Assembly (NCBI RefSeq): GCF_006740045.1
Contig: NZ_AP019749.1
Location: forward strand, 4,297,001-4,361,000
Length of the DNA stretch: 64,000 nucleotides
Source of the DNA: Comamonas terrigena NBRC 13299
GTDB lineage: Bacteria; Pseudomonadota; Gammaproteobacteria; Burkholderiales; Burkholderiaceae_C
Reading direction: 5' to 3'
Of this stretch, positions 1 through 8,327 are shown in pieces. Every line of letters begins with the position of its first letter. The first letter of the stretch is position 1. The notes below the pieces were generated by a model. The model did not search any database. It saw only the letters and a list, made by a program, of their open reading frames with translations, and had not been told where the DNA came from. The translations under genes were made by a program, and so were the position numbers.

Positions 1-141
1 TTTCCTTTCACTGGGGCCGTGCCCGCGCATGCGCTGCACCGGAACGGCCCTTTCAACCATACAACAGGCCGGTGCACCGCGCTGGGGCTGCCCCTGCGGC
101 GCCGCCGGAGCAGGGAAAGGCACACACCGACTCAGAGGGCA

Positions 142-1278
142 TCACACCCCGATGCGGTCCAGCGCATCGCGCAGATGGCCCACGGTGCGGTCCACGTTGT
201 GCCACTTCTCCAGGCCAAACAGGCCGATCCGGAAAGTCTTGAAATCCGGACCTTCGTCGCACATCAGCGGCACACCCGAAGCGGTCTGCAGGCCCACATT
301 CAGGAAGGCCTTGCCGCTCTGGATGTCGGGGTGGGTGGTGTAGCTCACCACCACACCCGGGGCCTTGAATCCGCCGGCCGCCACGCTGGGGAAACCGCGC
401 GACTCCAGCAGCTTGCGCACCTGGTCGCCCAGGGCGATCTGTTCCTCGCGCACCTTCTCGAAGCCGTAGGCACGGGTTTCCAGCATCACGTCGCGCAGGC
501 GCACCAGGGCGTCGGTGGGCATGGTGGTGTGGTAGGCGTGCTGGCCTTTTTCGTAGCCTTCGGCAATCTGCATCCACTTCTTCAGATCGCAGGAGAAGCT
601 GGAGCTTTGCGTGTGTTCGATGGCTTCGCGTGCACGGGCCGAGAGCATCACCATGGCGCAGCAGGGCGAGCTGCTCCAGCCCTTTTGCGGCGCACTGATC
701 AGCACGTCCACGCCCGTCTTTTCCATGTTGATCCACATGGCGCCGGAGGCCACGCAGTCCAGCACCATCAGCGCGCCCACATCATGGGCCGCATCGGCGA
801 TGGTGCGGATGTAGTCGTCGGGCAGCATGATGCCGCTGGCCGTTTCGACATGGGGGGCAAACACCACCTTGGGGCGCTCGGCGCGGATGGTGTCGGCCAC
901 GTCCTGTGCGGGGCAGGGTGTCCACGGATCCTGGCTGCCTTCGCCCTGCTTGCGCGCCTTGCAGACCACGGCACCGCCGCCCAGGCCAAAGTTGCCGGTG
1001 TCGAAGATCTGCGTCCAGCGGTAGCTGAACCAGCCGTTGCGCACGATCAGCACCTTCTCGCCATTGGCGAACTGGCGCGCCACGGCTTCCATGCCAAAGG
1101 TGCCGCTGCCAGGCACCAGCACGGCGGTGTGGGCGTGGTAGACCTCTTTGAGCGTCCCCAGAATGTCCTGCATCACGCCGGCAAAGCGCTTGGACATGTG
1201 GTTCAGGGCGCGGTCGGTGTAGACCACCGAGAATTCCAGCAGTCCATCGGGATCGATATCGGGCAACAGTCCGGGCAT
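142..1278 (-). CDS. Class V aminotransferase (alanine/serine-glyoxylate type)
   Basis: A 378-residue PLP-dependent aminotransferase of fold type I, class V. The probable Schiff-base lysine is K199 in SAPQKGW, the PLP-binding aspartate is near D174 (VLDCVAS), and a phosphate-cup stretch VPGSGTFGMEA lies at 56-66. The SAPQK context is that of the alanine-glyoxylate/serine-glyoxylate/serine-pyruvate aminotransferases, so the likely reaction is amino transfer to glyoxylate or pyruvate in the cytoplasm. The ATG at 1278 follows AAGGAG at good spacing. It stands alone, 140 bp downstream of yggS on the same strand. The substrate cannot be fixed from sequence; 2-aminoethylphosphonate aminotransferase is a related alternative. 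Confidence 0.88.
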   Translation of the reverse strand: MPGLLPDIDPDGLLEFSVVYTDRALNHMSKRFAGVMQDILGTLKEVYHAHTAVLVPGSGTFGMEAVARQFANGEKVLIVRNGWFSYRWTQIFDTGNFGLGGGAVVCKARKQGEGSQDPWTPCPAQDVADTIRAERPKVVFAPHVETASGIMLPDDYIRTIADAAHDVGALMVLDCVASGAMWINMEKTGVDVLISAPQKGWSSSPCCAMVMLSARAREAIEHTQSSSFSCDLKKWMQIAEGYEKGQHAYHTTMPTDALVRLRDVMLETRAYGFEKVREEQIALGDQVRKLLESRGFPSVAAGGFKAPGVVVSYTTHPDIQSGKAFLNVGLQTASGVPLMCDEGPDFKTFRIGLFGLEKWHNVDRTVGHLRDALDRIGV

Positions 1279-1418
1279 GAAGGGGTATCTCCTTGAGCTA
1301 TGGATCAGGTCCGGCGGATGGCTCTGTGACCACCGGGTCGGACAGGTATGTCCCCATCTTAATATGCCGTCTGTCCCCCTTCGGCTGATCTGGCGCAGGC
1401 CATCACGGTGGCGCGCAC

Positions 1419-2147
1419 TCAGGCGACAGGCGCCGCCGGGTAGCTGCGGCGGCCAAAGATGCCGCTGCCCACGCGCACCAGGGTGCTGCCGGCCTGCACG
1501 GCCAGTTCCAGATCGTCGGTCATGCCCAGGCTCAGGGTGTCGAAGGCCTCCAGCCCCGGCAGGCCGCTGCCGCGGATCTGCGCAAACACGGCTGCCACGC
1601 GCTGGTGCACGGCCAGCATGGCCTCGGGGGTCGGCTGGGGGTCGGGAATGCTCATCACCCCTCGCAGCTGCAGCTGCGGCAAGGCGGCAATGGCCTGGGC
1701 CAGTGCCAGCGCCTCCTCCGGGCTGCAGCCGGATTTGGTCTCGCCTCCGTCCACATTCACCTGCAGACAGATCTGCAGCGGCGGCAGGCCGGCAGGCCGC
1801 TGGTCAGACAGTCGCTGGGCAATCTTCAGCCGGTCCACCGTGTGCACCCAGTCAAAGTGTTCGGCCACCAGCCGGGTCTTGTTGCTCTGGATCGGGCCTA
1901 TGCAGTGCCAGGTGAGCGGGGGCACATCGGCCATGGCACGCACCTGGGCGATCTTGTCCACCGCCTCCTGGATGTAGTTCTCGCCAAAGGCGCGCTGGCC
2001 GGCCAGCGCCGCCTCGCGTACGGCATCGGCACCAAAGGTTTTGGACACGGCCAGCAGACCCACGCTGGCGTGGGGGCGCTGTGCCTCATCGCAGGCGCGC
2101 GCCATGCGGCTGTGTATGCGCTGAAGGTTCTCGGCTATGGTCGTCAT
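1419..2147 (-). CDS. yggS: YggS/PROSC family PLP-binding protein
   Basis: A 242-residue PLP-binding protein of the YggS (PLPBP) family, a single-domain TIM barrel resembling the N-terminal domain of alanine racemase. The PLP lysine is K36 in LLAVSKTFGAD, and the family stretch GENYIQEAVDKI follows. Known family role: vitamin B6 homeostasis through PLP binding, without a demonstrated enzymatic reaction. The ATG at 2147 is chosen because the protein then begins MTTIAENLQRIH as family members do; the open frame continues 43 codons upstream without family similarity. It diverges from the dehydrogenase at 2353 across 205 bp that must hold both promoters; I see no strong Shine-Dalgarno for either. 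Confidence 0.92.
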   Translation of the reverse strand: MTTIAENLQRIHSRMARACDEAQRPHASVGLLAVSKTFGADAVREAALAGQRAFGENYIQEAVDKIAQVRAMADVPPLTWHCIGPIQSNKTRLVAEHFDWVHTVDRLKIAQRLSDQRPAGLPPLQICLQVNVDGGETKSGCSPEEALALAQAIAALPQLQLRGVMSIPDPQPTPEAMLAVHQRVAAVFAQIRGSGLPGLEAFDTLSLGMTDDLELAVQAGSTLVRVGSGIFGRRSYPAAPVA

Positions 2148-2352
2148 AAGCCGTGGAGCGTACCAAACCCTTGTGCCACCTGGAGACAGCCCGCACAACC
2201 CGCCCCCGGGACCGGAGCAGGGCCCCGCCGGCGTCCACTTCACCAGTGTCTGATCTGTCGCAAGAAGGGGCGACAAGCGGGGCCGCCTGTGTCACCATGG
2301 GGGCTTCGCCGCAGCGTCTGTGCGCTGCTTTCTGCCTTTCTGATCCACCGAC

Positions 2353-3255
2353 ATGTCGAGCATCACCCCCCGCGATTACGCTGCCACTCCTTCCCGCAAA
2401 GTTGCCTTCCTGGGCCTGGGCGTCATGGGCTACCCCATGGCCGGACACCTGGCCAAGGCAGGCCACCAGGTCACCGTGTACAACCGCAGTGCCGCCAAGC
2501 GCCAGGCCTGGGTGGCCGAATTCGGCGGCGCCGAAGCCGCCACGCCGTGTGCGGCGGCCCAGGGCGCCGACATCGTGTTCTGCTGCGTGGGCAATGACGA
2601 CGATCTGCGTTCCGTGGTGCTGGGCGCCGACGGCGCCCTGGCCGGCATGCAGGCGGGCGCCATTTTTGTCGACCACACCACCGCTTCGGCCGAAGTGGCC
2701 CGCGAGCTGTATGCCGCGGCACAGGCCCAGGGGCAGCATTTCATCGACGCCCCGGTCTCCGGCGGTCAGGCCGGTGCCCAGAATGGTGCGCTGACGGTGA
2801 TGTGCGGCGGCGACCAGAGCGTGTTCGACACCGTGGCACCGGTGGCCCAGTGCTTCTCGCGCGCCTTCACGCTGATGGGCGCCAGCGGCGCGGGCCAGCT
2901 GACCAAGATGGTCAACCAGATCTGCATTGCCGGCGTGGTGCAAGGCCTGTCCGAAGCCATTGCCTTCGGTGAAAAGGCTGGACTGGATGTGAACAAGGTG
3001 CTGGACGTGGTCAGCAAGGGCGCCGCCCAGAGCTGGCAGATGGAAAACCGCGGCAAGACCATGGTGGAAGGAAAGTTCGACTTCGGCTTTGCCGTGGACT
3101 GGATGCGCAAGGACCTGGGTCTGGTGCTGGACGAGGCCAAGCGCAATGGCGCCCGCCTGCCGCTGACCGCTCTGGTGGACCAGTTCTACGCCGATGTGCA
3201 GGCCATGGACGGCGGTCGCAACGACACCTCCAGCCTGATCCGCCGCCTGCGCTGA
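2353..3255 (+). CDS. NAD(P)-dependent beta-hydroxyacid dehydrogenase (3-hydroxyisobutyrate dehydrogenase-like)
   Basis: A 300-residue member of the 3-hydroxyisobutyrate/6-phosphogluconate dehydrogenase superfamily. The N-terminal Rossmann motif GLGVMG is at 21-26, the substrate-binding signature DAPVSGGQAGAQNG at 132-145, and the catalytic lysine is K185 in GQLTKMVNQI. Length and motif order match HIBADH, tartronate semialdehyde reductase (GarR/GlxR) and succinic semialdehyde reductase. It oxidises a beta-hydroxyacid or reduces its semialdehyde with NAD(P). No valine-degradation or glyoxylate operon is next to it, so the substrate is open. It ends 89 bp before the convergent BON lipoprotein gene, with a 10-bp stem hairpin between. 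Confidence 0.87.
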   Translation: MSSITPRDYAATPSRKVAFLGLGVMGYPMAGHLAKAGHQVTVYNRSAAKRQAWVAEFGGAEAATPCAAAQGADIVFCCVGNDDDLRSVVLGADGALAGMQAGAIFVDHTTASAEVARELYAAAQAQGQHFIDAPVSGGQAGAQNGALTVMCGGDQSVFDTVAPVAQCFSRAFTLMGASGAGQLTKMVNQICIAGVVQGLSEAIAFGEKAGLDVNKVLDVVSKGAAQSWQMENRGKTMVEGKFDFGFAVDWMRKDLGLVLDEAKRNGARLPLTALVDQFYADVQAMDGGRNDTSSLIRRLR

Positions 3256-3285
3256 TCCGCGCAGCTTCGGCGGCCCACCAAAACA

Positions 3286-3309
3286 AACGGCAGCCTCACG
3301 GCTGCCGTT
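3286..3309. terminator. Hairpin between convergent genes
   Basis: Perfect 10-bp stem AACGGCAGCC / GGCTGCCGTT with loop TCAC between two convergent genes. On the minus strand it is followed by GTTTGTTTT, so it best serves the dolP-like gene; the plus-strand tail is less U-rich. Confidence 0.7.
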
Positions 3310-3344
3310 CTGCATTTGGCGTTTGGCGTAGCAACGCCTGGCGG

Positions 3345-4004
3345 TCAATTCTCTGCCGCAGGGTCGCGCGTCACCGGCGCACTGCCGGGCATGTAGTTGG
3401 CCAGTGCATCTTCGGTGGTCAGCTCGAACACCCGCACCACCTTGCGCACATCGTTCACACCGCGGGCAATTTCTGCGGCGCGCCGGGACTCACGCTCGGT
3501 CACGATGCCCAGCAGGTAGACCACGTTCATCTCGGTCACCACCTTGATGGCCGAGGCCTGCAGATCCCGCGCATTGATCAGGCTGCCCTTGACCTGGCTG
3601 GTGATCATGGTGTCCTTGCTGCGCTGGCCCAGCGAAGAGGAAAACGGCGTCACTTCCAGCTCGTTGTGGATGCCGTCCACATTGTTCACATCGCGCACGA
3701 TGCGAGCCACTTCCTGCTTGTCCTGCTCGTTGCGCACTTCGCCGGTGATCAGCACCTTGCGGTTGAAACTGGTGATGTTGACGCGGCTGCGCTCGTTCAG
3801 CGGGGACTGGCGGATGCGGTCCTGCGCCCGCAGCTCGATACCCTGGTCTTCCACCTGCGTACCGGTCGTGCGTCGATCGGCCGCCGACAGTGCGGCGGTG
3901 GCCATGCCGCCACCGACCACCAGGGGGACGCAACCCGACAGGCCTGCAGTGATGGCTGCCGCAGCCAAGACTGCGCGTACCAGAGGGGAACCCATTCGCT
4001 TCAT
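3345..4004 (-). CDS. dolP: BON-domain outer-membrane lipoprotein, DolP (YraP)-like
   Basis: A 219-residue lipoprotein. The lipobox LSGC puts the acylated cysteine at residue 25 after a hydrophobic signal. Two BON (OsmY/nodulation) domains follow at about 55-118 and 130-195, the second containing the typical VKGSLINARDL and VYLLGIVTERE stretches. E. coli DolP is a two-BON lipoprotein supporting outer-membrane integrity. Its place after diaA and yraN next to rsmI reproduces the E. coli rsmI-lpoA-yraN-diaA-dolP neighbourhood, except that lpoA is missing and rsmI is turned round. The ATG at 4004 overlaps the diaA stop (ATGA), so translation is probably coupled. Confidence 0.9.
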   Translation of the reverse strand: MKRMGSPLVRAVLAAAAITAGLSGCVPLVVGGGMATAALSAADRRTTGTQVEDQGIELRAQDRIRQSPLNERSRVNITSFNRKVLITGEVRNEQDKQEVARIVRDVNNVDGIHNELEVTPFSSSLGQRSKDTMITSQVKGSLINARDLQASAIKVVTEMNVVYLLGIVTERESRRAAEIARGVNDVRKVVRVFELTTEDALANYMPGSAPVTRDPAAEN

Positions 4005-4597
4005 AACATCTCCTGTTCGCCAAGCAACTGTGTGTCCACGCCGTCGCACAGGCAATGGACCACCAACTCATGGGCTTCGCGCACGCGCGCAGCCCGCTCA
4101 TGCGGTACGCAGATCAGCACATCGGTCTCGCGCACCCGGGAAGCCAGGGCACCGCCAGTATGGCCGCTGAGCACCACCACCATCATTTCTCGCTCGTGCG
4201 CCGCATCCACGGCTTCCAGCAGGCTGTGGTCGTTGCCGCTGACCGAGATCACCAGCAGCAGATCGCCCGCCTGACCCAGCGCACGCACCTGGCGCGCCAG
4301 ATACTGCGAGCCCGGCGCCGTACCGGCCGAGCCGCCCAGTAGCCCGCCATCACTGCCCAGGGCCATGGCGGCCAGCTCGGGGCGTTCGCGCTCGAAGCCG
4401 GTCACGCACAGCGTGGCAAAGGTCTGGGCCTGGCTGGCGGACACGCCGCTGCCGCAGGCCAGCACCTTGCCGCCACTGGTCACGCTGGCCAGAATGGCCT
4501 GCACGGCCAAGGCAATGGGTTGGCTCAGCGCCTGGGCGGCCTGGTATTTCAGGTCGGCGCTGTCGATGAAATGCTGTTGGATACGTAGCTCTAGCAT
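4001..4597 (-). CDS. diaA: SIS-domain protein, DiaA/GmhA-like
   Basis: A 198-residue single SIS-domain protein. Phosphosugar-binding stretches ACGSGVSASQAQTFA and LLVISVSGNDHSLLEAV are visible. The family includes phosphoheptose isomerase GmhA and the DnaA-binding replication initiator-associating protein DiaA. The yraN/dolP neighbours favour DiaA, a positive regulator of DnaA loading at oriC, over sugar isomerisation, but sequence alone does not separate them. The start at 4597 (MLELRIQQHFIDSADLKYQ) matches the family N-terminus. A TATCAT hexamer lies exactly 8 nt upstream of this ATG, so the gene may have its own promoter and almost no leader. It overlaps dolP by 4 nt. Confidence 0.88.
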   Translation of the reverse strand: MLELRIQQHFIDSADLKYQAAQALSQPIALAVQAILASVTSGGKVLACGSGVSASQAQTFATLCVTGFERERPELAAMALGSDGGLLGGSAGTAPGSQYLARQVRALGQAGDLLLVISVSGNDHSLLEAVDAAHEREMMVVVLSGHTGGALASRVRETDVLICVPHERAARVREAHELVVHCLCDGVDTQLLGEQEML

Positions 4598-4722
4598 GGG
4601 CTGCGATGATACCTGTGCTGCGTTATACCTTTGGTAGCAGAAAGTTTGTGCTGGCACTGTGTGCAACGCCCCTGGGGCAACGAAGCCCGGCAGCGGCGGG
4701 CCGCAGGCGCTGCCGCCCGGCC

Positions 4723-5136
4723 TCATTCTGCGTCGAAGGCCGCCTCCAGCCACTGCAGCTGGTCCTGCTGCACCAGGGCCGCATCAAAGCGGCAGGCCGG
4801 CACCGACGGCTGGCGCGCCAGCCAGTGGCGGGCGGCCAGCACGATGCGCTGGCGCTTGGCCGCATGGATGCTGCCATCGGCCCCTCCGAACTGGCTGCTG
4901 GTGCGGCTGCGCACCTCCACGAACACCACCATGCCATCCGCGGCACGCAAGATAAGGTCTATCTCGCCCCCACCGCGCCCAGGCGTCCGATAATTGCGTT
5001 CTATCAGCCGCCAGCCGCGCGCCAGCGCATGGCGCAACGCCCGGTCTTCGGCCTGCTGCCCCGGCGTGCGACCTGTGGCCGCCTCCGGCGGCGGCTTTTC
5101 TGCCTCCAGCGGCGGCTTTTTTCCAAGGAAACCCAT
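4723..5136 (-). CDS. yraN: UPF0102 family protein YraN
   Basis: A 137-residue UPF0102 (YraN) protein with a nuclease-like fold: GEIDLILRAADGMVVFVEVRSR carries the D-ExK arrangement of the restriction-endonuclease-like superfamily, preceded by GWRLIERNYRTPGRGGGEIDL. The first ~22 residues (MGFLGKKPPLEAEKPPPEAA) are a low-complexity extension before the core starting AEDRALRHAL. Function in the cell is unknown; a Holliday-junction-resolvase-like fold is a family inference. The ATG at 5136 is preceded by GAGGTG, which lies inside the divergent rsmI coding sequence; both genes start from the same base pair. Confidence 0.92.
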   Translation of the reverse strand: MGFLGKKPPLEAEKPPPEAATGRTPGQQAEDRALRHALARGWRLIERNYRTPGRGGGEIDLILRAADGMVVFVEVRSRTSSQFGGADGSIHAAKRQRIVLAARHWLARQPSVPACRFDAALVQQDQLQWLEAAFDAE

Positions 5137-6071
5137 TGAGCACCTCTTTCGCTCCGGCCCTGCATGCTGCCCGCGAGGCAGCGGCTGCCCAGAATTATCC
5201 GCAGGGCACGCTGTATGTGGTGGCCACGCCCATCGGCAACCTGGCCGACATCTCGCTGCGCGCCCTGCATGTGCTGCAGCTGGTCGACGCCGTGGCCTGT
5301 GAAGACACGCGCCACACCCAGGGCATGCTGCGCAGCTATGGCCTGGAGCGCCCCGGCAGCCAGTTGCTGGCCGTGCACCAGCACAACGAGGCCGAAGCCG
5401 CCGCCGGCGTGATCGCACGCCTGCAGCAGGGCCAGCGCATCGCCTATGTCAGCGATGCCGGCACCCCCGGCGTCAGCGACCCCGGCGCGCGCCTGTGCGC
5501 CGCCGTGCAGGCGGCCGGGCTGCGCTGCATGCCGCTGCCGGGTGCCAGCAGCATCACCAGCGCCATCAGCGTGGCCGGCTGCGTGCCGCCGGGCCAGACC
5601 GATGGCGGCTTTGTGTTTGCCGGGTTCCTGCCCACCAAGAATGCCGAGCGCCAGACCGCCGTGCAGCGGCTGTCGGCCGAGCCGCGCTGCACCGTGCTGC
5701 TGGAAGCCCCGCACCGCATCCACGAGCTGGCCAAGGCCCTGGCCGTGCTGGGTGAGCGCCCGGTGACGCTGGCGCGCGAAATCACCAAGCAGTTTGAGCA
5801 GATCAGCACCCATGCCGCCCAGGACCTGCCCGCCTGGCTGAATGGCGACGCCACCCGCGCCAAGGGCGAGTTTGTGGTGGTGCTGCACCCGGTGGCCGTG
5901 CACCAGGACGACGGCGACGCCGAACGGGTGCTGCGCCTGCTGCTGGCCGAGCTGCCGACCAAGACCGCCGTCAAGCTGGCGGCCGACATCACCGGCGGCA
6001 ACCGCAACCAGCTGTATGACCTGGCGCTGCAGCTCAAGCGTGCGGACCAGGACGGCGACGAAGCCGCATAA
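5136..6071 (+). CDS. rsmI: 16S rRNA (cytidine-1402-2'-O)-methyltransferase RsmI
   Basis: A 311-residue RsmI, a tetrapyrrole-methylase-fold enzyme that 2'-O-methylates C1402 of 16S rRNA in the decoding centre with SAM. Diagnostic stretches are LYVVATPIGNLADISLRAL (residues 27-45), EDTRHTQGML, YVSDAGTPGVSDPG and LPGASSITSAISVAG. The TTG start at 5136 is chosen because AAGGAA lies 6 nt upstream and no in-frame ATG precedes the conserved core. The gene faces away from yraN with overlapping start codons, and each Shine-Dalgarno lies in the other gene. The first 25 residues (SFAPALHAAREAAAAQ) are an Ala-rich extension. Confidence 0.95.
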   Translation: MSTSFAPALHAAREAAAAQNYPQGTLYVVATPIGNLADISLRALHVLQLVDAVACEDTRHTQGMLRSYGLERPGSQLLAVHQHNEAEAAAGVIARLQQGQRIAYVSDAGTPGVSDPGARLCAAVQAAGLRCMPLPGASSITSAISVAGCVPPGQTDGGFVFAGFLPTKNAERQTAVQRLSAEPRCTVLLEAPHRIHELAKALAVLGERPVTLAREITKQFEQISTHAAQDLPAWLNGDATRAKGEFVVVLHPVAVHQDDGDAERVLRLLLAELPTKTAVKLAADITGGNRNQLYDLALQLKRADQDGDEAA

Positions 6072-6095
6072 GCAGGCGCAGCGCCTAGACAGGCC

Positions 6096-7346
6096 TCAGG
6101 CGTAAGCCAGGCCGGTGGCCACCCCGCCAAACAGATCGCCTTCCACCTGAGGCACGGCCGGGAAGGCCTGGGCCAGCGCATCGCGCAGCGTACGCAGTGC
6201 AGACGAACCGCCGGTCAGGTAGATGGCATCCACGCCCCCGGCCGGCAAACCCGCCAGCTGCACGCAGTGCTGGGCACACTCCACCACCTGCACCAGCGGT
6301 GCCTGCAGCGAGCGGTGCAGCCCGTCCTGGGTGATGCCGGTCTGCAGACCCGTTTCCAGCCAGCCCAGGTCCAGCAGGGCATCGCCGCCGGTGCTGGAAG
6401 CCTGGATCTTGCCCTGCTCCACCGCATCGGCCAGGCGGTGGCCCAGGCGTTCTTCCAGCACCGCCATCAGGCGCTGGTGCAGCTGCGGGTCCCGGTAGTC
6501 GGTGCGCAGGGCCTGCGCATCGCGCAGCGCCTTGGGGCTGTACTGCCACTGGATCAGGTGCCAGGTGGCCAGGTCGTAGAACACCCGGCTGGGCACTTCG
6601 CGGCCGCTGGGCCCGGTGTGGCGCAGGCCCAGCAGCGGCATCGCCGTGTCCACACTCAGGCGGTGGTCAAAATCGGTACCGCCGATGTGCACGCCGCTGG
6701 TGGCCAGGATGTCGGCCGTGCGGTCGGGCTTGCCCGCATGCTGCGGCCCCAGGCGCACCACGGTGAAGTCGGAGGTGCCGCCGCCGATGTCCACCACCAG
6801 CACCACGGTCTCGCGCTCCAGGCGCTGTTCGTAGTCCAGCGCGGCGGCAATGGGCTCCAGCTGGAACTCCACCTGCGCAAAACCGGCGGCCTGCGCGGCT
6901 TGCTCCAGCGCATGCTGCGCCTGGCGATCGCGCTCGGGGTGGGCGTCGACAAAATGCACCGGGCGGCCCAGCACCACGCGCTCGGGCAAGCCGCCCAGCT
7001 CCCGCTGGGCTCGCTGGGCGAGTTGCTTCAGGAACAGCGCAATGATGTCCTGGTAGCTGACCATCTGGCCATGCACGGCCGTCTTGTCCTGCAGCAGGCT
7101 GCTGCCCAGCAGGCTTTTGAGCGAGCGCATCAGCCGACCGTCTTCCCCCGCCAGGTACTGGCGCATGGCGTCACGGCCAAAGTGCGTGCCCTGGGTTTCC
7201 GTATTGAAGAACAGCGCCGTGGGCATGCCGGTGGCGCCGCCTTCCAGCGCAAGCAGCTGTGCCGTACGCGCGCCCTGGCGCCAGGCCATGGCGGAGTTGG
7301 ATGTGCCAAAGTCGATGCCAAGGGTGGTGCCAGTGAGGGTCTGCAT
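6096..7346 (-). CDS. yegD: Hsp70 family ATPase, YegD-like
   Basis: A 416-residue actin/Hsp70-fold ATPase lacking the DnaK C-terminal substrate domain, as in E. coli YegD. Phosphate-1 motif GIDFGTSNSAMAW is at 9-21, the phosphate-2 region is DIGGGTSDFTVVRL, and the adenosine motif is LTGGSSALRTLRDAL near the C-terminus. YegD's client and function are not established; it is a putative chaperone-like protein. The ATG at 7346 (MQTLTGTTLGIDFG) matches YegD; upstream codons in frame have no Hsp70 similarity. No clear Shine-Dalgarno is seen. It converges with rsmI with only 24 bp between stops. Confidence 0.9.
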   Translation of the reverse strand: MQTLTGTTLGIDFGTSNSAMAWRQGARTAQLLALEGGATGMPTALFFNTETQGTHFGRDAMRQYLAGEDGRLMRSLKSLLGSSLLQDKTAVHGQMVSYQDIIALFLKQLAQRAQRELGGLPERVVLGRPVHFVDAHPERDRQAQHALEQAAQAAGFAQVEFQLEPIAAALDYEQRLERETVVLVVDIGGGTSDFTVVRLGPQHAGKPDRTADILATSGVHIGGTDFDHRLSVDTAMPLLGLRHTGPSGREVPSRVFYDLATWHLIQWQYSPKALRDAQALRTDYRDPQLHQRLMAVLEERLGHRLADAVEQGKIQASSTGGDALLDLGWLETGLQTGITQDGLHRSLQAPLVQVVECAQHCVQLAGLPAGGVDAIYLTGGSSALRTLRDALAQAFPAVPQVEGDLFGGVATGLAYA

Positions 7347-7692
7347 AGCGAATTCCGGGGGCAGCCGCTGCCGAAAGCGGGCTGCATTTCTTCCAAAGAG
7401 GCGCGGTCGCTGCCGCAACCGCTTCAGATTCAAGACAAAGGCATGCGCCTGGTAGCAAGGCGCATGCGGCGCATAGGTGCAAAGCCAGCAGATACAGGCC
7501 GCTGCGTGGGTCCTGCACTGCCCCGCAGCACCGGTGCACGGCGAATGCCTGGGCGCCCGCTCTCCAGCGCTGCACAGATCGTGCCGGCTGTGCCTCCAGA
7601 CCCATGCGACGCCGGCGGAGCCGATGCTCCGATGGGGCATGGGAGATGCAAAAACAAAAACGCCTGCTGTTTCCAGCAGGCGTTGATGAATT
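7347..7692. other. Intergenic region between yegD and tRNA-fMet
   Basis: These 346 bp hold the rho-independent terminator of the tRNA gene (7651-7684) and whatever promoter drives yegD. I found no convincing coding sequence, RNA gene or repeat in the rest. Confidence 0.5.
7651..7684 (-). terminator. Rho-independent terminator of tRNA-fMet
   Basis: On the minus strand an 11-bp stem AACGCCTGCTG / CAGCAGGCGTT with a GAAA loop is followed by TTTTTGTTTTTGC. It begins 9 nt after the tRNA 3' CCA. Confidence 0.9.
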
Positions 7693-7769
<77 letters not shown>

Positions 7770-7779
7770 ATATGTCCAA

Positions 7780-7785
7780 ATTATA
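7780..7785 (-). promoter_or_regulatory. Extended -10 element of tRNA-fMet promoter
   Basis: TGCTATAAT on the minus strand, an extended -10 (TGn-TATAAT), ending 10 nt before the tRNA 5' end. The -35 is poor and lies in the 3' end of rplQ, so the tRNA could be transcribed both from here and by read-through. Confidence 0.65.
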
Positions 7786-7793
7786 GCACAGAA

Positions 7794-8180
7794 TTATTCT
7801 GCAGCTTGGGTTTGAGCCACTTCTTCTTGCTCAACCAGTTCCACATAGGCCATGGGAGCGTTGTCGCCCACGCGGAAGCCCATCTTCAGGATACGGGTGT
7901 AGCCGCCAGGACGCTTGGCGTTGCGGGGACCCAGCACGTTGAACAGCTTGGTCACGCTGTCACGGTCGCGCAGACGGTCGAAAGCCAGACGGCGGTTGGC
8001 AACGGAGTCAACCTTGGCCAGGGTGATCATGGGCTCGATCACGCGGCGCAGTTCCTTGGCCTTGGGGACGGTGGTCTTGATGGCTTCGTGCTCGATGAGC
8101 GAATTCATCATGTTTTGCAGCATCGCCTTGCGGTGAGACGAAGTGCGGTTCAGTTTGCGGAGGCCGTGACCGTGACGCAT
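7794..8180 (-). CDS. rplQ: 50S ribosomal protein L17
   Basis: A 128-residue L17, a large-subunit protein near the exit tunnel. The signature [24 protein letters not shown] is intact, followed by [18 protein letters not shown]. The start at 8180 gives the universal MRHG N-terminus; 11 upstream in-frame codons are not part of the family. A short acidic tail ([11 protein letters not shown]) extends the C-terminus. It is last in the alpha cluster but is separated from rpoA by 136 bp with a terminator-like hairpin, a TATAAT and a long leader hairpin, so it probably also has its own promoter. Confidence 0.98.
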   Translation of the reverse strand: MRHGHGLRKLNRTSSHRKAMLQNMMNSLIEHEAIKTTVPKAKELRRVIEPMITLAKVDSVANRRLAFDRLRDRDSVTKLFNVLGPRNAKRPGGYTRILKMGFRVGDNAPMAYVELVEQEEVAQTQAAE

Positions 8181-8251
8181 GGTGCTTTCCTTTGATTTGA
8201 TGTTTGCGGGCAAGCCGTATCAGGTACTGCCCGGTGCACTGTATAAATGTT

Positions 8252-8283
8252 GCGGCCCACCACCCTCTCGGGTGGGGAGCCGC
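8252..8283 (-). promoter_or_regulatory. Hairpin in the rplQ leader
   Basis: Minus strand GCGGC-tcc-CCACCC-gaga-GGGTGG-tgg-GCCGC forms a two-tier hairpin with a symmetric 3x3 internal loop and a GAGA tetraloop. It starts at or very near the transcript 5' end predicted from TATAAT at 8286-8291. There is no U tract, so it is more likely a leader structure than a terminator. Confidence 0.55.
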
Positions 8284-8285
8284 AG

Positions 8286-8291
8286 ATTATA
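8286..8291 (-). promoter_or_regulatory. Candidate rplQ -10 element
   Basis: Perfect TATAAT on the minus strand between rpoA and rplQ, downstream of the hairpin at the rpoA stop. No good -35 sits 17 bp upstream, so strength is uncertain. Confidence 0.5.
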
Positions 8292-8302
8292 GCGTGATGC
8301 TG

Positions 8303-8327
8303 AAAAAAGCGTCTGATTAACGCTTTT
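8303..8327 (-). terminator. Terminator-like hairpin overlapping the rpoA stop
   Basis: AAAAGCGT-taatcag-ACGCTTTTTT on the minus strand; the rpoA TAA is inside the loop. The stem is partly A-U, so termination is probably incomplete. Confidence 0.6.

Noticed and set aside
1..141. A gene at the left edge
   Set aside because: No frame there shows a family motif; the stretch looks like the 3' flank of the aminotransferase gene.
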